NCBI GenBank assembly: GCA_047967505.1
Contig: CM106538.1
Length of the DNA: 64,000 nt
Origin: Dipteris shenzhenensis
Taxonomy: Eukaryota > Polypodiophyta > Polypodiopsida > Gleicheniales
Reading direction: 5' to 3' (one strand)
A model generated the notes under the pieces. The model was not told the DNA's origin, ran no database searches, and was given only the letters and a program-made list of their open reading frames with translations. Below are positions 49,409-60,567 of this stretch, one piece after another; position 1 is the stretch's first letter, and the number at the start of each line of letters is the position of its first letter. A program made the position numbers and the translations under genes.

Positions 49409-50159
49409 TTTTTAATTCAAATTAATTTCACTTAAAACTAATAAGAATTTAAAATTCACATTAATAAGAAGTTTAAATTTTGACAAAGTAAATTCTTATT
49501 AGTTTGAATCACAAAATTTGAAATGTAAATAAATTTAATTTAACTTTATGGAAAAATATAAAAATTCAAACCTAAAATTAAGAAAATAAGACTTAAAATA
49601 AAAAATTCAATATTTACATAGAAGAAAACATTAATTCTCCCTAAAAGGACTTTTAAAATTTCAAAAAGGTGAGAAATTTAAAATTATACTTTCTATATTC
49701 CAACATAAAATGCATTTTTTTCTACTATATTCCATAAGTTTTAATTGAGAAATTAAACTAGTAAATTGAAAATGTAAGTGAAACTCATTTTAAATTTTCA
49801 AAAAGATGAGAAATTTGAAATTGAAGTTTCCACAAGTTTGTCTTTTCACACACTTTTCAAGTTTCCACACGTTTGTCTTTTCAAACACCAAGGTTCATAG
49901 TTTAAAAAAAGGTGAGAAATTTGAAATTCAAGTTCCCACACGTTTGTCTTTTCAAAAACCAAGGTTCATAGTTTTGTTTGTTTAAGTTTCGACTAAATCA
50001 CACACCAAGGTACATAGTTTTGTTTGCAAGTGTCCATACATTTACATTCTCCTTCACTATCTCTCTTCTAATATTCCTCATTGATCGTAGCTCCCACATC
50101 CCTCCATCAAAACATCTCCCCTCTATCTCTCCTTGATCGTCGCGCACTCCTTTCTCCTC

Positions 50160-50295
50160 CTCAGTGGTAAGATTTTCTATCTCTTTCATTCTTACCCTCT
50201 CCCTCTCTCTCGTACTCTCTCTAACTCCCTCCCTCTCTAGATTTTCATCTCTCTCCTCTCTCTCTCTCTCTCGTCTCCTCTCTCCCTCTCTTTCT

Positions 50296-50359
<64 letters not shown>

Positions 50360-50409
50360 TCCTCTTCATTTCATCTCCCCTCTCCTTTCTGTTTCCTCTC
50401 GTCTTCATT

Positions 50410-50454
<45 letters not shown>

Positions 50455-50759
50455 CCTCTTCATTTTCACTCTCTCTCTCTCTCCCCTCCTCTCCGTTTCC
50501 TCTCTCTCTCTCTCTCTCTCACTCTTGCGTTGTCATCGCAGCGGCACTCTCTCCCTACACCTCTCTCTCTACCCTCTCTATCCTTTTCCTCTCTCTCTCT
50601 CTCTCTCTCTCTGTCTACCTCTCTCTCTCTCACTATCGCGCTGCCATGGCAATGGCACTCTCTCCCTACACACCTCTCTCTCTCTCTCACTCACTCTCGC
50701 ATTGCCGTGGCAGCAGCACCCTCTCCCTACACCTCTCTCTCTCTCTCCCGCCTTCCTCT

Positions 50760-50796
<37 letters not shown>

Positions 50797-50903
50797 GTTG
50801 CTGTGGTAGTAGCACTCTCTCCCTACCTCTTTCTCTCTCCCTACCTTACTCTCTCTCTCTCTCTCTCTCAACTCTCTCCTTACCTCTTTCTCTCTCCCCA
50901 CCT

Positions 50904-50966
<63 letters not shown>

Positions 50967-51098
50967 GCATTGTCGTGGCTATGGCACTCTCTCCCTACCT
51001 TTCTCTCTCTCTCTCTCTCTCCCTACCTCTCTCTCTCTCTCTCACTTTCACACTGTCGTGACAGCGACACTCTCTCCCTACCTCTTTCTCTCTCCCTA

Positions 51099-51159
<61 letters not shown>

Positions 51160-51241
51160 CGTGTGCTGCTGTGGCAACGACACTCTCTCCCTACCTCTTT
51201 CTCTCTCCCTCTCTCTCTCTCATTCTTGCGTTGCCGTGATA

Positions 51242-51302
<61 letters not shown>

Positions 51303-51410
51303 CTTCCTCTCCTTTGCTCTCTCTCTCATTCTGTGTACCTCTCTCTCTCTCGCGTTGCCATGGTAGCGGCACTCTCTCCATACCTCTTTCTCTCTCCCTA
51401 CCTCTCTCCC

Positions 51411-51473
<63 letters not shown>

Positions 51474-51519
51474 TGCTGCTGCGATAGCGGCACTCTCTCC
51501 CTACCTCTTTCTCTATTAC

Positions 51520-51579
<60 letters not shown>

Positions 51580-51648
51580 TCACTCACTCTCGTGATGCCG
51601 TAGCAACGGCACTCTCTCTCTTCACCTCTCTTTTCCCTCCCTCTCCTT

Positions 51649-51679
<31 letters not shown>

Positions 51680-51797
51680 CCTACCTCTCTCTCTCTGTCT
51701 CTACCTCTCTCTCTCTCTCTCTCTTTGACACGGTAGCGGCATTCTCTCCCTATACCTCTCTCTCTCCTCTACCTCTCCTTTTCTCTCCCTCTCTCCC

Positions 51798-51839
<42 letters not shown>

Positions 51840-51911
51840 GCTGTAGCCACACTCTCTCCCTAGAGTTCTCTCTCTCCTCTACCTCTCCTTTGTGCTCTCT
51901 CTCTCACCCCC

Positions 51912-51956
<45 letters not shown>

Positions 51957-52028
51957 CTCTCTCTCGCTCTCACTCGCTACCACGGTAGGGGAACTCTCTC
52001 CCTACCCCCCTCTCTCTCTCTCCCCTCC

Positions 52029-52087
<59 letters not shown>

Positions 52088-52111
52088 GCTGTGACAACGG
52101 CACTCTCTCCT

Positions 52112-52149
<38 letters not shown>

Positions 52150-52191
52150 GTGGCAGTGGCACTCTCTCCTTACCTCTTTCTCTCTCCCTAC

Positions 52192-52231
<40 letters not shown>

Positions 52232-52315
52232 ATACCACTCTCTCTCTCTCTCTCACTCTCGCTCTGTCGTCGTAGTGATAGCAGTACTCTCTCCCTAGCT
52301 CTTTCTCTCTGCCTC

Positions 52316-52366
<51 letters not shown>

Positions 52367-52477
52367 CTGCCATGGCAATGGCACTCTCTCCCTACCTCTT
52401 TCTCTCTCCCTACCTTTCTCTCTTTCTCTCTCTCTCTCTCACTCTTGCATTGCCACATGGCAACAACACTCTCTCCC

Positions 52478-52529
<52 letters not shown>

Positions 52530-52580
52530 CTTCCTCTCCTTTCCTTTGCTCGCTTTCTCATTCTCCGTACCTCTCTCTCG
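50160..52580 (+). repeat. Composite CT satellite with a conserved non-CT core
   Basis: About 2.4 kb of (CT)n is punctuated some 18-20 times by a core resembling GCGTTGCCATGGCAGCGGCA, followed by CTCTCTCCCTACCTCTTTCT. Clear cores lie near 50525, 50640, 50700, 50795, 50965, 51050, 51165, 51350, 51475, 51595, 51965, 52090, 52150, 52265, 52370 and 52450. The core contains the near-palindrome TGCCRTGGCA. The repeated core makes this a higher-order satellite rather than simple slippage. Long Ser/Leu frames across it (one of 400 codons from 50164) are repeat artefacts. A short (AC)n lies at about 51444-51471. Confidence 0.85.
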
Positions 52581-52677
52581 AGATTCATGTGAGAGAGTTC
52601 TAAATTGAGAGTGGGAGAGAGAATCTAATCTACTACAAGCTCGGTTGCTTGTACCTACTCTTCCATTGGTCTCTCTT

Positions 52678-52865
52678 ACCCTCCCCTCTCCCACCTCTCT
52701 CTCTCCCACCCACTCCCACCCCCACCCCCACCTCCCCCATTCCCACTCCCTCTCCCACTCCCACGCCCACCTCCCCCTCTCCTAGTCCCACTCCCACTCT
52801 CCCTTTCTCCCACTCCCCTCCCACTCCCATTCCCACATTCCTACTATCAATTCCACTCCCACTTA
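52678..52865 (+). repeat. Degenerate (CCCACT)n hexamer repeat
   Basis: About 190 bases of CCCACTCCCACCCCCACC-like sequence in hexamer register, linking the CT satellite to the G-rich telomere-like array. It encodes only Pro/Thr/Ser repeats. Confidence 0.85.
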
Positions 52866-52920
52866 TCAATCCTAATGAAAACTATTACTTAAATGAATGA
52901 TATTACTTAAATCAGTGATA

Positions 52921-53610
52921 GGGTTTAAGGGTTTAGTGTTTGGGGGTTTGGGTTTAGGGTTTAGGGTTTAGGAGCTAGGGTTTAGGGATTAGGGTTTAGT
53001 TTTTACAGGTTAGGGTTTAGGGTTTCGAGGGTCAAGATTAACGTTTACAATTTAGGGATTAGGAATTAGGGTTTAGGGTTTAGAGGGCCAAGACTAGGGT
53101 TTAAGATTTAGGGATTAGGGATTAGGATTTAGGGATTAGGGATTAGGGTTTATGAGTTAGGGTTTGGGAGTTAGGGTTTAGGGGTTAGGCTTGGTTTGGA
53201 GAGCCAAGATTGGGGTTTATGGTTTAGGGGTTAGAGTTTAGGGTTTAGGGGTTAGGGAGGCAAGATTAGGGTTTAAGATTCAGGGTTTAGGGTTAAGAGG
53301 TCTAGGATTAGGATTCAGGGTTTAGGAATTAGGGGTTAGGGTTTACGGGTTTAGGTTTAGGGTTTTGGGATTAGGGATTAGGGGTTAGGGTTTACGAATT
53401 AGGATTTAGGGGTTTAGGGATTAGGGTTTATGCTTTAGGGTTTAAGGGTTAGGGTCTAGGAATTAGGGTTAGGGTATAGAATTTAGGGTTTTGAGGGCTA
53501 GGATTAGGATTTAGGGTTTAGGAATTAGGGATAAGGATAAGATATAGAGTTTAGGATTTAGGGTTTAGGGTTTAGGATTTAGGGTTAGGGTTTAGGGATT
53601 AGGGGTTTAG
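52921..53610 (+). repeat. Interstitial telomere-like array, G-rich strand up
   Basis: About 690 bases of degenerate TTTAGGG units (GGGTTTAGGGTTTAGG, with variants TTAGGGATTAGGG and TTTAGGGGTTAGGG). The orientation is opposite to the short array at 49332-49408, so the two arrays face outward like the ends of a linear chromosome. Confidence 0.9.
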
Positions 53611-53658
53611 ATCTAGATTTCTAAATAATTAATAAAGTAGATTATTAAGAAGAGACTA

Positions 53659-54600
53659 ATGTTCTTTATAATGGTTGTTACAGCTTCTTTACAAAGGAAA
53701 CTCACAAAGGAGATGGCTACAAATTTTATTCTGGGGATGGAGGTGATTCTATGTGGCAAAAGAGAAGTAGTTGCATTTGCTACAATCCTAATTTGTAACT
53801 TTAGAAGACTTGGTGAAGATAAGGTGGCAGTTATCGTATCAAAGATTCTTAGTTTACATGTTGAGCTAAAACATAATTGTGGGGATATGGTAATCCTTGG
53901 AGATGCTATGCCCTATAATACTTCCAACAAAGTATTTATTGCATGGGACATAGATGAGACTTATCCAACACATGTTATCTAGAATACAAAGTGCATATCT
54001 TTGGATTTAAGAGTGGGAGATATTTTACAAATGTTATCATTTGCAAATAAGAACGTAGCAGAAGGTCAAGTCTTGGGATTTGAACAAGTGGAACACTGGA
54101 CATTTGCACATATGAGAATTCAAAAAGTTACTGATGATGGTATGGATGATAACTCAATCTCATTAGATGGTCCCTACTAAGAGTTAGGTAAGGATTTGAG
54201 ATGGAGCATGTAATTGGAAAGACTCGGCATGTGGTTTTTAATTATAAACATAATGTATACTACAACATCAAAAAATTGAAAGAATATGCCAATGTACCAA
54301 GCTCTATTCCTTTAGATATGGATGATTCCAATGCACTCAACTATAGCACTAACATCTTATCAGAAGTTGATGAGTTCATTGGTACCAACGAGAAAGAAAA
54401 AGATTTTACAAGTGATGCCTTATCTAGGATGGATGAGTTCATGCACGTTGAGAACTTGGGCAAAGATGTTAAAAGTGATATCTTATCAAGCATGAATGGC
54501 TTCATGGATACTGATAAAGTTATTGGAGTCAAACCAAGTAACTATGGATTTTGGAAATCATGCACGATGATATAATGAGTGATGTTTTCTCTCATGAGTA
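53659..54600 (+). pseudogene. Unknown gene, N-terminal part: coding repeat B copy 2 and ~22-residue repeats
   Basis: The frame 53659-53982 carries the repeat-B phrases (FRRLGEDKVAVIV, HVELKHNCGDMVILGDAMPY, NTSNKVFIAWDIDETY). After stops, GDILQM ... DDGMDD corresponds to 32.7-32.85 kb. From 54201 a second frame has a degenerate repeat of about 22 residues: ILSEVDEFIGTNEKEKD, DALSRMDEFMHVENLGKD, DILSSMNGFM and, past stops, two SDV-F/L-S versions. The repeats look like a hydrophilic linker or coiled segment. This is the beginning of a larger decayed gene on the plus strand; no known domain is recognised. Confidence 0.45.
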
Positions 54601-54711
54601 GAGGAGTTTCAAGACTATGGAGTTATGAAATCCATGGAAAGTGCATCAATGAGTGATGTTCTCTCATGAATACATGATTTTAAAGATCATTCTGGACACT
54701 CTATCGCCACT

Positions 54712-55497
54712 TTGACAAGTGGTCCTATGATTGTATCAAAAGTAGGGATGAGATCAACAATGGACTATTCGGTATTTGACTTTGATTGTGAAGCAGTTAA
54801 TGTTACAAATGGTTCTATGAATGTATCAAAAGTAGGGATGAGATCAACAAAGGAGTATTCAGTATTTGACTATCAAAGTGATAAGATCAAGGATGCAACA
54901 TCCCATGAAAACAAAGTGACAAAGAAATCTTACAAGGAGAACTGTACAAATCCAAATAAGGATGTACAGAAGGTCCCAAAACGGACATACAGATGCATGA
55001 AATGAAAGCAAGTCCAGGCAAATCCAAAAAATAAACCAAAGAGAATAAGAGTAATGAAGGAAGATGTTATGCTAAAAGCAATGCGATCTACATGCTGTAA
55101 GCGTAGATGTATGCGATCCATTAACTTACATGACATCAAGGGCTATAGAGAACATGTCTAGCAAAGGAAAGGGAGCAAAAGAAATGAATACCTACTCACG
55201 AGACTATCTTGCTTTCTTGTAAATGATAAGAGAAGGCGAAGTTCAAGACAATAGATAAGGCCTCTTATAAATGGAAAAAGTATTTGCAATAATGCATATC
55301 GCATTATTACAAGATTATCACATGGCACATATTGGAATTTGGCTAATAAAGCAAAGTATGGAGTAAAATTTAACATTCATGGAAACACATGAAGGCCCAA
55401 AACAAGAGCCTCAACCATTGTAGCAACAGCAATTTTGAAAGACTACATTCATGAAAATGCTTTACTTCAACCCCATCTATCAGAAATGCATCTTTAG
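54712..55497 (+). pseudogene. Transposase-like module (Cys cluster plus HGN motif)
   Basis: One reading frame of 262 codons is interrupted by four stops (TGA 55003, two TAG, one TGA). It starts with two direct 60-bp repeats (54721-54780 and 54811-54870) encoding SKVGMRST-x-x-YSVFD. Next come TCCKRRCMRSINLHDIKGYR, NEYLLTRLSCFL, NGKSICNNAYRIITRLSHGT, YWNLANKAKYGVKFNIHGNT and TIVATAILKDYIHENALLQP. The order Cys pair, YLL, ICxxAF, HGN(T), then an acidic helix recalls a widespread but unnamed transposon protein family with a winged-helix-like DNA-binding segment. That link is from memory of the pattern and needs a profile search. The frame stops where an inverted repeat copy is inserted. Confidence 0.4.
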
Positions 55498-56083
55498 GGA
55501 AATAAGAGAGTAATTAGAAGGAAATAAAGAAAGGGGGATTTGACATAGCTTAAAGGAAATGAGTGAGGTGAAGAAGGGATCTTACAAGGTACGTAAGAGG
55601 GAAAGAGGTTTTAAAAAGGTGTATAAAAAAGGCAGAGAGTGAGTAATAAAGTTTGGAGGGGACCTTGTGAGTCCATCGAGGACAAGAGATCTGCATAGGT
55701 CATGTACGAACGGTTTTCACAATACCATCATGCATAAATGCAGGTGAAAATAGTGAGGAGAATAGAGTTGGCACTATGACAGATGTAGTAATGATAAGAA
55801 CTACATAGATGATAGGCTTAGAGGCTTTAGAGCACACGGGTACTGTGAGCCTGTGAGTACAATTAGCCAAGATAGGCCCGTGAGGGAGCAATGACCACAG
55901 GTGGTGTTTGACGGTCAGAGTAGAGACATGGAGCAAGTAAGGTAGAAGGAGGTCATTATATAGTGTAGGGGAAGGGAATGGGGGAGCGAGGTAGTTAGAG
56001 AGTTGGGGATAGTCAGGGGGTCATGGGTAGTTAGGTTAGGGAGACAAATAGGGGGTCATGGGTAGTTAGGTTAGGGAGAAAGA
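55498..56083 (-). mobile_element. Inverted partial copy of the tandem LTR-like unit
   Basis: The reverse complement of this stretch is collinear with about 43235-43860 of unit 2 (and 45640-46260 of unit 3). It includes the TATA-like region (ATTATATAGTGTAGG here), the GCACACGGGT and CCATCATGCATAAATGC phrases, and the ACAAGGTACGTAAGAGGGAAAG end. An internal ~40-bp duplication (GGGGGTCATGGGTAGTTAGG) lies at 56012-56076. It shows that the unit is a dispersed mobile sequence and not merely a local tandem repeat. It interrupts the decayed plus-strand gene. Confidence 0.75.
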
Positions 56084-56086
56084 TCC

Positions 56087-57930
56087 AGAACGACATATAA
56101 AGGATGCCAAGAGAAATTTCTTAGCTCATTGCACATTTGAGGCAATAGATGGTCAGCACTATGCCTATGCTTGTAATGAGCGTTCTAGAGAGGCATACAA
56201 TAAAGGAGAAATAACTTATGAAACTTTCGTGAGTGTGCCTCAATTCCAATACTATTCTGCATGCATTTGTATCTTCAAGAATGAGAAAAAATATTTGATT
56301 GAGTAAAAAAGACTTAATCATGACATTTATGCACTACAAAAGATCACCTCTGCTTTAGAGATGTTGCTCAAAGCTAGGACCATATGGAGAACTTTTAATT
56401 CTCCTATGACCACTCTCAAAAGAACTGCAACTAAAGTGGAAGCGAATAATCTTGTTGACTTTTACACATGCTTGAGTGCCATTGTACCAAGGGGAAAGCA
56501 GGAAAGAATAGAGGTGATGATAAGCTTTAAGACAACAAGGGACATGTATCAAGACTACACAAGCATACTTTTTCACAGTGATGAAGTTTTTCATCAGATA
56601 CAAGAAGTGTGTCTTGCATGTGAGAAGGGAGATGTCACATATGAGGCTCCAACTTGCCAGACAAATACACAAGTCTTGCTGCAGAGAAATTAATGTCCAT
56701 AGAATGGTTTTTTGGCAAAAAGGATACAGATCATTGCATGGAAGATTGCATCATCTAGCAAGTCAAGCGTGATGCAGTAAAGAGTGCGATTGAATATTTA
56801 TTGGAAAAATTTTATTTCCAATTAGCCAATGTAAAGTTGATCATAGTATTGTGAGGCAGATGGCATTAGCTTTACCGTTGACTAAACAGAAGGCTTGGGC
56901 ACACAAATGGATGAAGGTAGAAGATGATGGATCTAAAATTACTCCTTTTATGGCAAGTCACATTCCAAAAAATGTGCATGCATATGCACAAAAAATCATC
57001 AATGAGCACACTCTCAAAAAAGCAAAAACTTTGAACAAGGGCTTTTTTTTCATATATGATATCATTTCAGAGTCTAGAAAGTGTGTTGAGTGCAAAAGAC
57101 TTTCATTGAATGGTTTCTTGTCAGACGACACTGCTTGGGAGAGGCCTCAAATTTTCTTTGTCTATGAAATATCACCTGATGACATTCGTCAACTCCTTGA
57201 TAGAATATTACATACCACCATTGGTAGAGTGGGACTATGTAACATTGTCATATTTGCTGATAAATATGACAAGGAAAAAATGTCTGCTACCCTAGAAAAA
57301 TAATATGGCAATGAGCTTAAGACTTACAATGATATATACTCAAGAAAGAGGGACAAGAGAGAATGCGGTCTCAAGATACAGAGTCTTGAAACCTTTTTCT
57401 TGTTCATGTAGAGCCCTTATAATGATCACTCATTACAGAACAACATAAGAAGGAATGCAAAGAGATTGCAAATAGTTCTAGAAGAGCATGAAGCTCCAAG
57501 TACCCTCCATCATAATGCCAATCACTATGAAAGGCCAGTAAAAAGTACCGATCTTTTAATTAGTATGATGGGACTTTTTGCTGCTGCCCGGATGGGAAGA
57601 TACATTGTGTCAAATGGGACATTTGTTTGAAGCTCTTATCAGAAAAGGACACCCTATAAATATTATTGAGAGCCCTGCTTTCTTGGAATACCTTAACACT
57701 GTGGCTTCTCTCACAATGAAGTATGATAAGAAAGGTCTGATCTCACATGAAGAGGATGCTGACATAGAGATGGCCATGTATCATGAGAGTAAGAAAGAGG
57801 ATGAAAATGCTGAAAGCTCTGGATATGATAGTGAGGACACCAGCGATAGTGAGGGAGTTGAAGGAGATGGATATGACATTGACCTTGCCTCAGAAGGTTA
57901 CAAAGGTATGAAAACTTATCCTTAATTTTA
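56087..57930 (+). pseudogene. Unknown gene, middle part
   Basis: Coding-like frames in series: DPERHIKDAKRNFLAHCTFE and ITYETFVSVPQFQYYSACIC (56087-56305); RTATKVEANNLVDFYTCLSA, FHQIQEVCLACEKGDVTYE (56361-56690); MALALPLTKQKAWAHKWMKV, SRKCVECKRLSLNGFLSDDT, FFVYEISPDDIRQLLDRIL (56851-57303); and ALIRKGHPINIIESPAFLEY, then a strongly acidic Ser/Asp/Glu region (57620-57905) ending at a GT donor. Stops (TAA 57301, TAG 57412 and others) and frame changes interrupt it. No family is recognised. The acidic stretch leads over a probable intron (acceptor at about 58010) into the C48-like modules. Confidence 0.4.
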
Positions 57931-58010
57931 TTTATTTATTTAAAAGCCTTTTTTTAATTATAATTAATTTAAAATTTTGATTCTCATAATTATTTTATCC
58001 TTTTATAGGA

Positions 58011-58905
58011 AGAGGAAAAGGAGGAGGATGAGGAGGACATAGCTAGAGTAGAGAATATAGGAAGCTCATCTAAAGAAAGCAAAGCTACTCTAGCTGTCCA
58101 TCGGATGAGTCTAGAAAATAATCATACCTTGTAGCAAATGGAGACGTCATTTCAAGTTAGGTTTCAAGTTTGACAACCTCTTACTTTTCTATTCGATGAA
58201 GAGGACATTTTGATCCTCTTAAACTCCAAGAAAGAGGGTAATGATAATGTCATAATAGCCATCCTTAGGTTTGACACAAAATTTTTCTTGACTTTATGCT
58301 TTTGTATTTCCATTGGATCAAATGAACTAATATTCTTTTCTTTTTATTGCATTTTAGAACAGCTTCCCCTATATATATAGAGATGTACATATATGGTCGA
58401 TCCTCTTATTTCTAATGTGCTTAGCAACAAGTAAAAGACCATAGATGATGTTTTTAAGTGGTTGCAACTTGTTGATTTGACTGCAGCACGAGTTATCTTT
58501 ACTGCATATCACAAGGAGTGAGTAACAATCCTTACTTAGCTTATCTCTTACATTGCAGAGGATTATGTCAAATAATAATTGTTCTTAATTGATAATGCAG
58601 CTTGCATTGGAGCTTGGTGACTATGGACATCTTAGCCAAGCAATGTTTCTTTGTCAATTCAATAGAATCTATCCATGGCAGTATGTCAGAGTAAGTATAA
58701 CGTACCTGTGTCACAATTACTTCAATGAGATGCATCCTATGCAATGCACACATTCATTTATGTTATCTATTTTGATGTGTAGATTAGCTCAAAAGTTGGT
58801 AGGTGCTATAGATGAACTTATGCAAATGGAAGGTGACTTAGAAGATCAAATAGAGTATATAACATGCCCCACAGTGAAGTATAATTAATGGCCACAGTTG
58901 TGGGT
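58011..58905 (+). pseudogene. Ulp1/C48-peptidase-like module, copy 1
   Basis: Exons: to 58268, 58358-58517, 58601-58690 and from 58783, separated by short GT-AG introns (58269-58357, 58518-58600, 58691-58782), all phase 2. Joined phrases are FDEEDILILLNSKKE and VIIAILR; TIDDVFKWLQLVDL then VIFTAYHKD; LHWSLVTMDILAKQCFFVNS; and LAQKLVGAIDELM. H-W-S-L with a preceding V-I-F-x-x-Y and a following F-V-N-S matches the catalytic-His region of SUMO-protease-like C48 peptidases. In-frame stops (TAA in N-K-stop-K-T-I-D-D-V) and loss of the Cys region after K-Y-N show decay. Plant transposons are known to carry such domains. Confidence 0.5.
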
Positions 58906-59009
58906 AGAGAGTCGGATATAATTGCTTTTTGCTCCTTGCACAAATTTTTAATTTGAGCAGTAGTGAAACCTCATTGTTGACATATACAGACTTGCATCTA
59001 CATGCATTT

Positions 59010-60360
59010 ATGTCATCTACCACCATTAAGGCATTTATTGATAATGTGGTGGAGAATCCATAGGAAATATTGGTTGCTACACACATAAATTGTCCTAATG
59101 TAACTGATGTATTGGACAAAATGGGGAGCTCTTTTGAGTTCAAGGTTATCATTAACAAGCGACCTCATGTTTTGACATTTGGTAGCGAGGAAGTTACAAT
59201 CCTCTTTGACCCCTTGAAAGAGGCTAATGACAAAGTCATGATGGCTATCTTCAGGTTTGATATGGACATCTCTTGTCTTGATACTTCAATCAGTTAATTC
59301 AATCTGCTTCTAACATTTGTTTATTTATTGCTGCAGTATAGTTATATCTCACTTTCCTAGATCAGTACAGAATTGTGTGTTATGCTCAATTCTCTCCTTT
59401 CAGCTATACTTAGTGATACCAACAAGATGGTAGATGATGTTTGTTCAATGTTACAACCCTCAGACTTGGATGGCATGCTAGTCATTTTTATGCCATATTA
59501 TGAAAAGTATCATCTCAACCTTTCTTTTACTCTTTTATTTGTAATATTGTGTCAATTAATACTTAATATTGTGATAAATCTCATCACTCTTTATTGGTGA
59601 TGCAGTTCACATTGGAGCCTGATAGTATGGGATCTTGATGACAACCATTGTTGGTTTGTCAATTTATTTAGAGGCTTTCACAGGATGTTCAAGTAAGTGT
59701 TCTTTTATCATATCATTATGAACATGCATCTTACTATTTACTACACAAATTCACTTTGTCATATGTCATGATGGATAGGTATGCAAACAAGTTAGTATCT
59801 ACGATTATAAAAATCAGGGAGCATCAAGACCAACCAAATTTCCAGACATGCCTTGCAGTGGAGAAGAAAGATGAGTTTAGTAGTGGGTGGAGAGTTGCCT
59901 ATAGCTTCATGTTGTTCCTCAATGAAATTTTTGAACATGTCTCAATAGAAGCATATACAAAGCTCGAGCTACAAGATTTTATGGGGCTAATATTGTTCAC
60001 GACCTAACTGCTACCATTGGGAAACAACATGATGTTAATGAAGAACTTGAGGGAGCCAAAGAAAAACAAGAGACAATTCAGTCTCCTTGTGCATCACAAC
60101 CTTAAGCAGAGAATGAGTCTATAGCAAAAGCATTACAGTCTCCACTTGAATTACAGACTCAATGCATTCTACCTACACAAGAAGTAGAGACTCAATGTGC
60201 ATCTACAACATTGCATCTTTTGCGAAGGAGGAAGAGATTGAGTCTATCCCAATTCCACCAGAAGTAGAAACTCAATGTACACCATCTACACAAGAAGTAG
60301 AGACTCAATGTACTCTTAGAGCATCATAGCCTCAAGAAGATTCATCAGACTCTATTCTGT
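59010..60360 (+). pseudogene. Ulp1/C48-peptidase-like module, copy 2, with EVETQC-repeat tail
   Basis: The exon pattern is the same as in copy 1: to 59254, 59361-59506, 59606-59692 and from 59779, with phase-2 introns of 106, 99 and 86 bases at equivalent places. Phrases are FGSEEVTILFDPLKEANDKV and MMAIFR; KMVDDVCSMLQPSDL then VIFMPYYEN; SHWSLIVWDLDDNHCWFVNL; and YANKLVSTIIKI. The last exon has EFSSGWRVAYSFMLFLNEI, where C48 enzymes have D/N-C-G; here Ser stands in for the catalytic Cys. A hydrophilic tail repeats EVETQC about four times (60130-60330). The domain is duplicated relative to 58.0-58.9 kb. Probably TE-derived; a role in the cell is not expected. Confidence 0.5.
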
Positions 60361-60567
60361 TGTAAAGCATGTAGAAAGGAACATGAGTCCTTGAATATTT
60401 TTACCTTGTTTGTGTTGACTAATGATAGTGTTTTTTAAACTTATGTTAAATGTTACAATACATTAGCATATTTACTTATAATATTTATTCAATTTGTACT
60501 ATTATTTGATTATATGTGAATACATAAGGGGCAGTCTCTCATAGACCCAATTACGCAGGTTGGTAAA

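Noticed and set aside
50164-51366. 400-codon open frame, Ser/Leu rich
   Set aside because: It is a translation of (CT)n with repeated cores. All frames on both strands are similarly open, so there is no protein-like composition.
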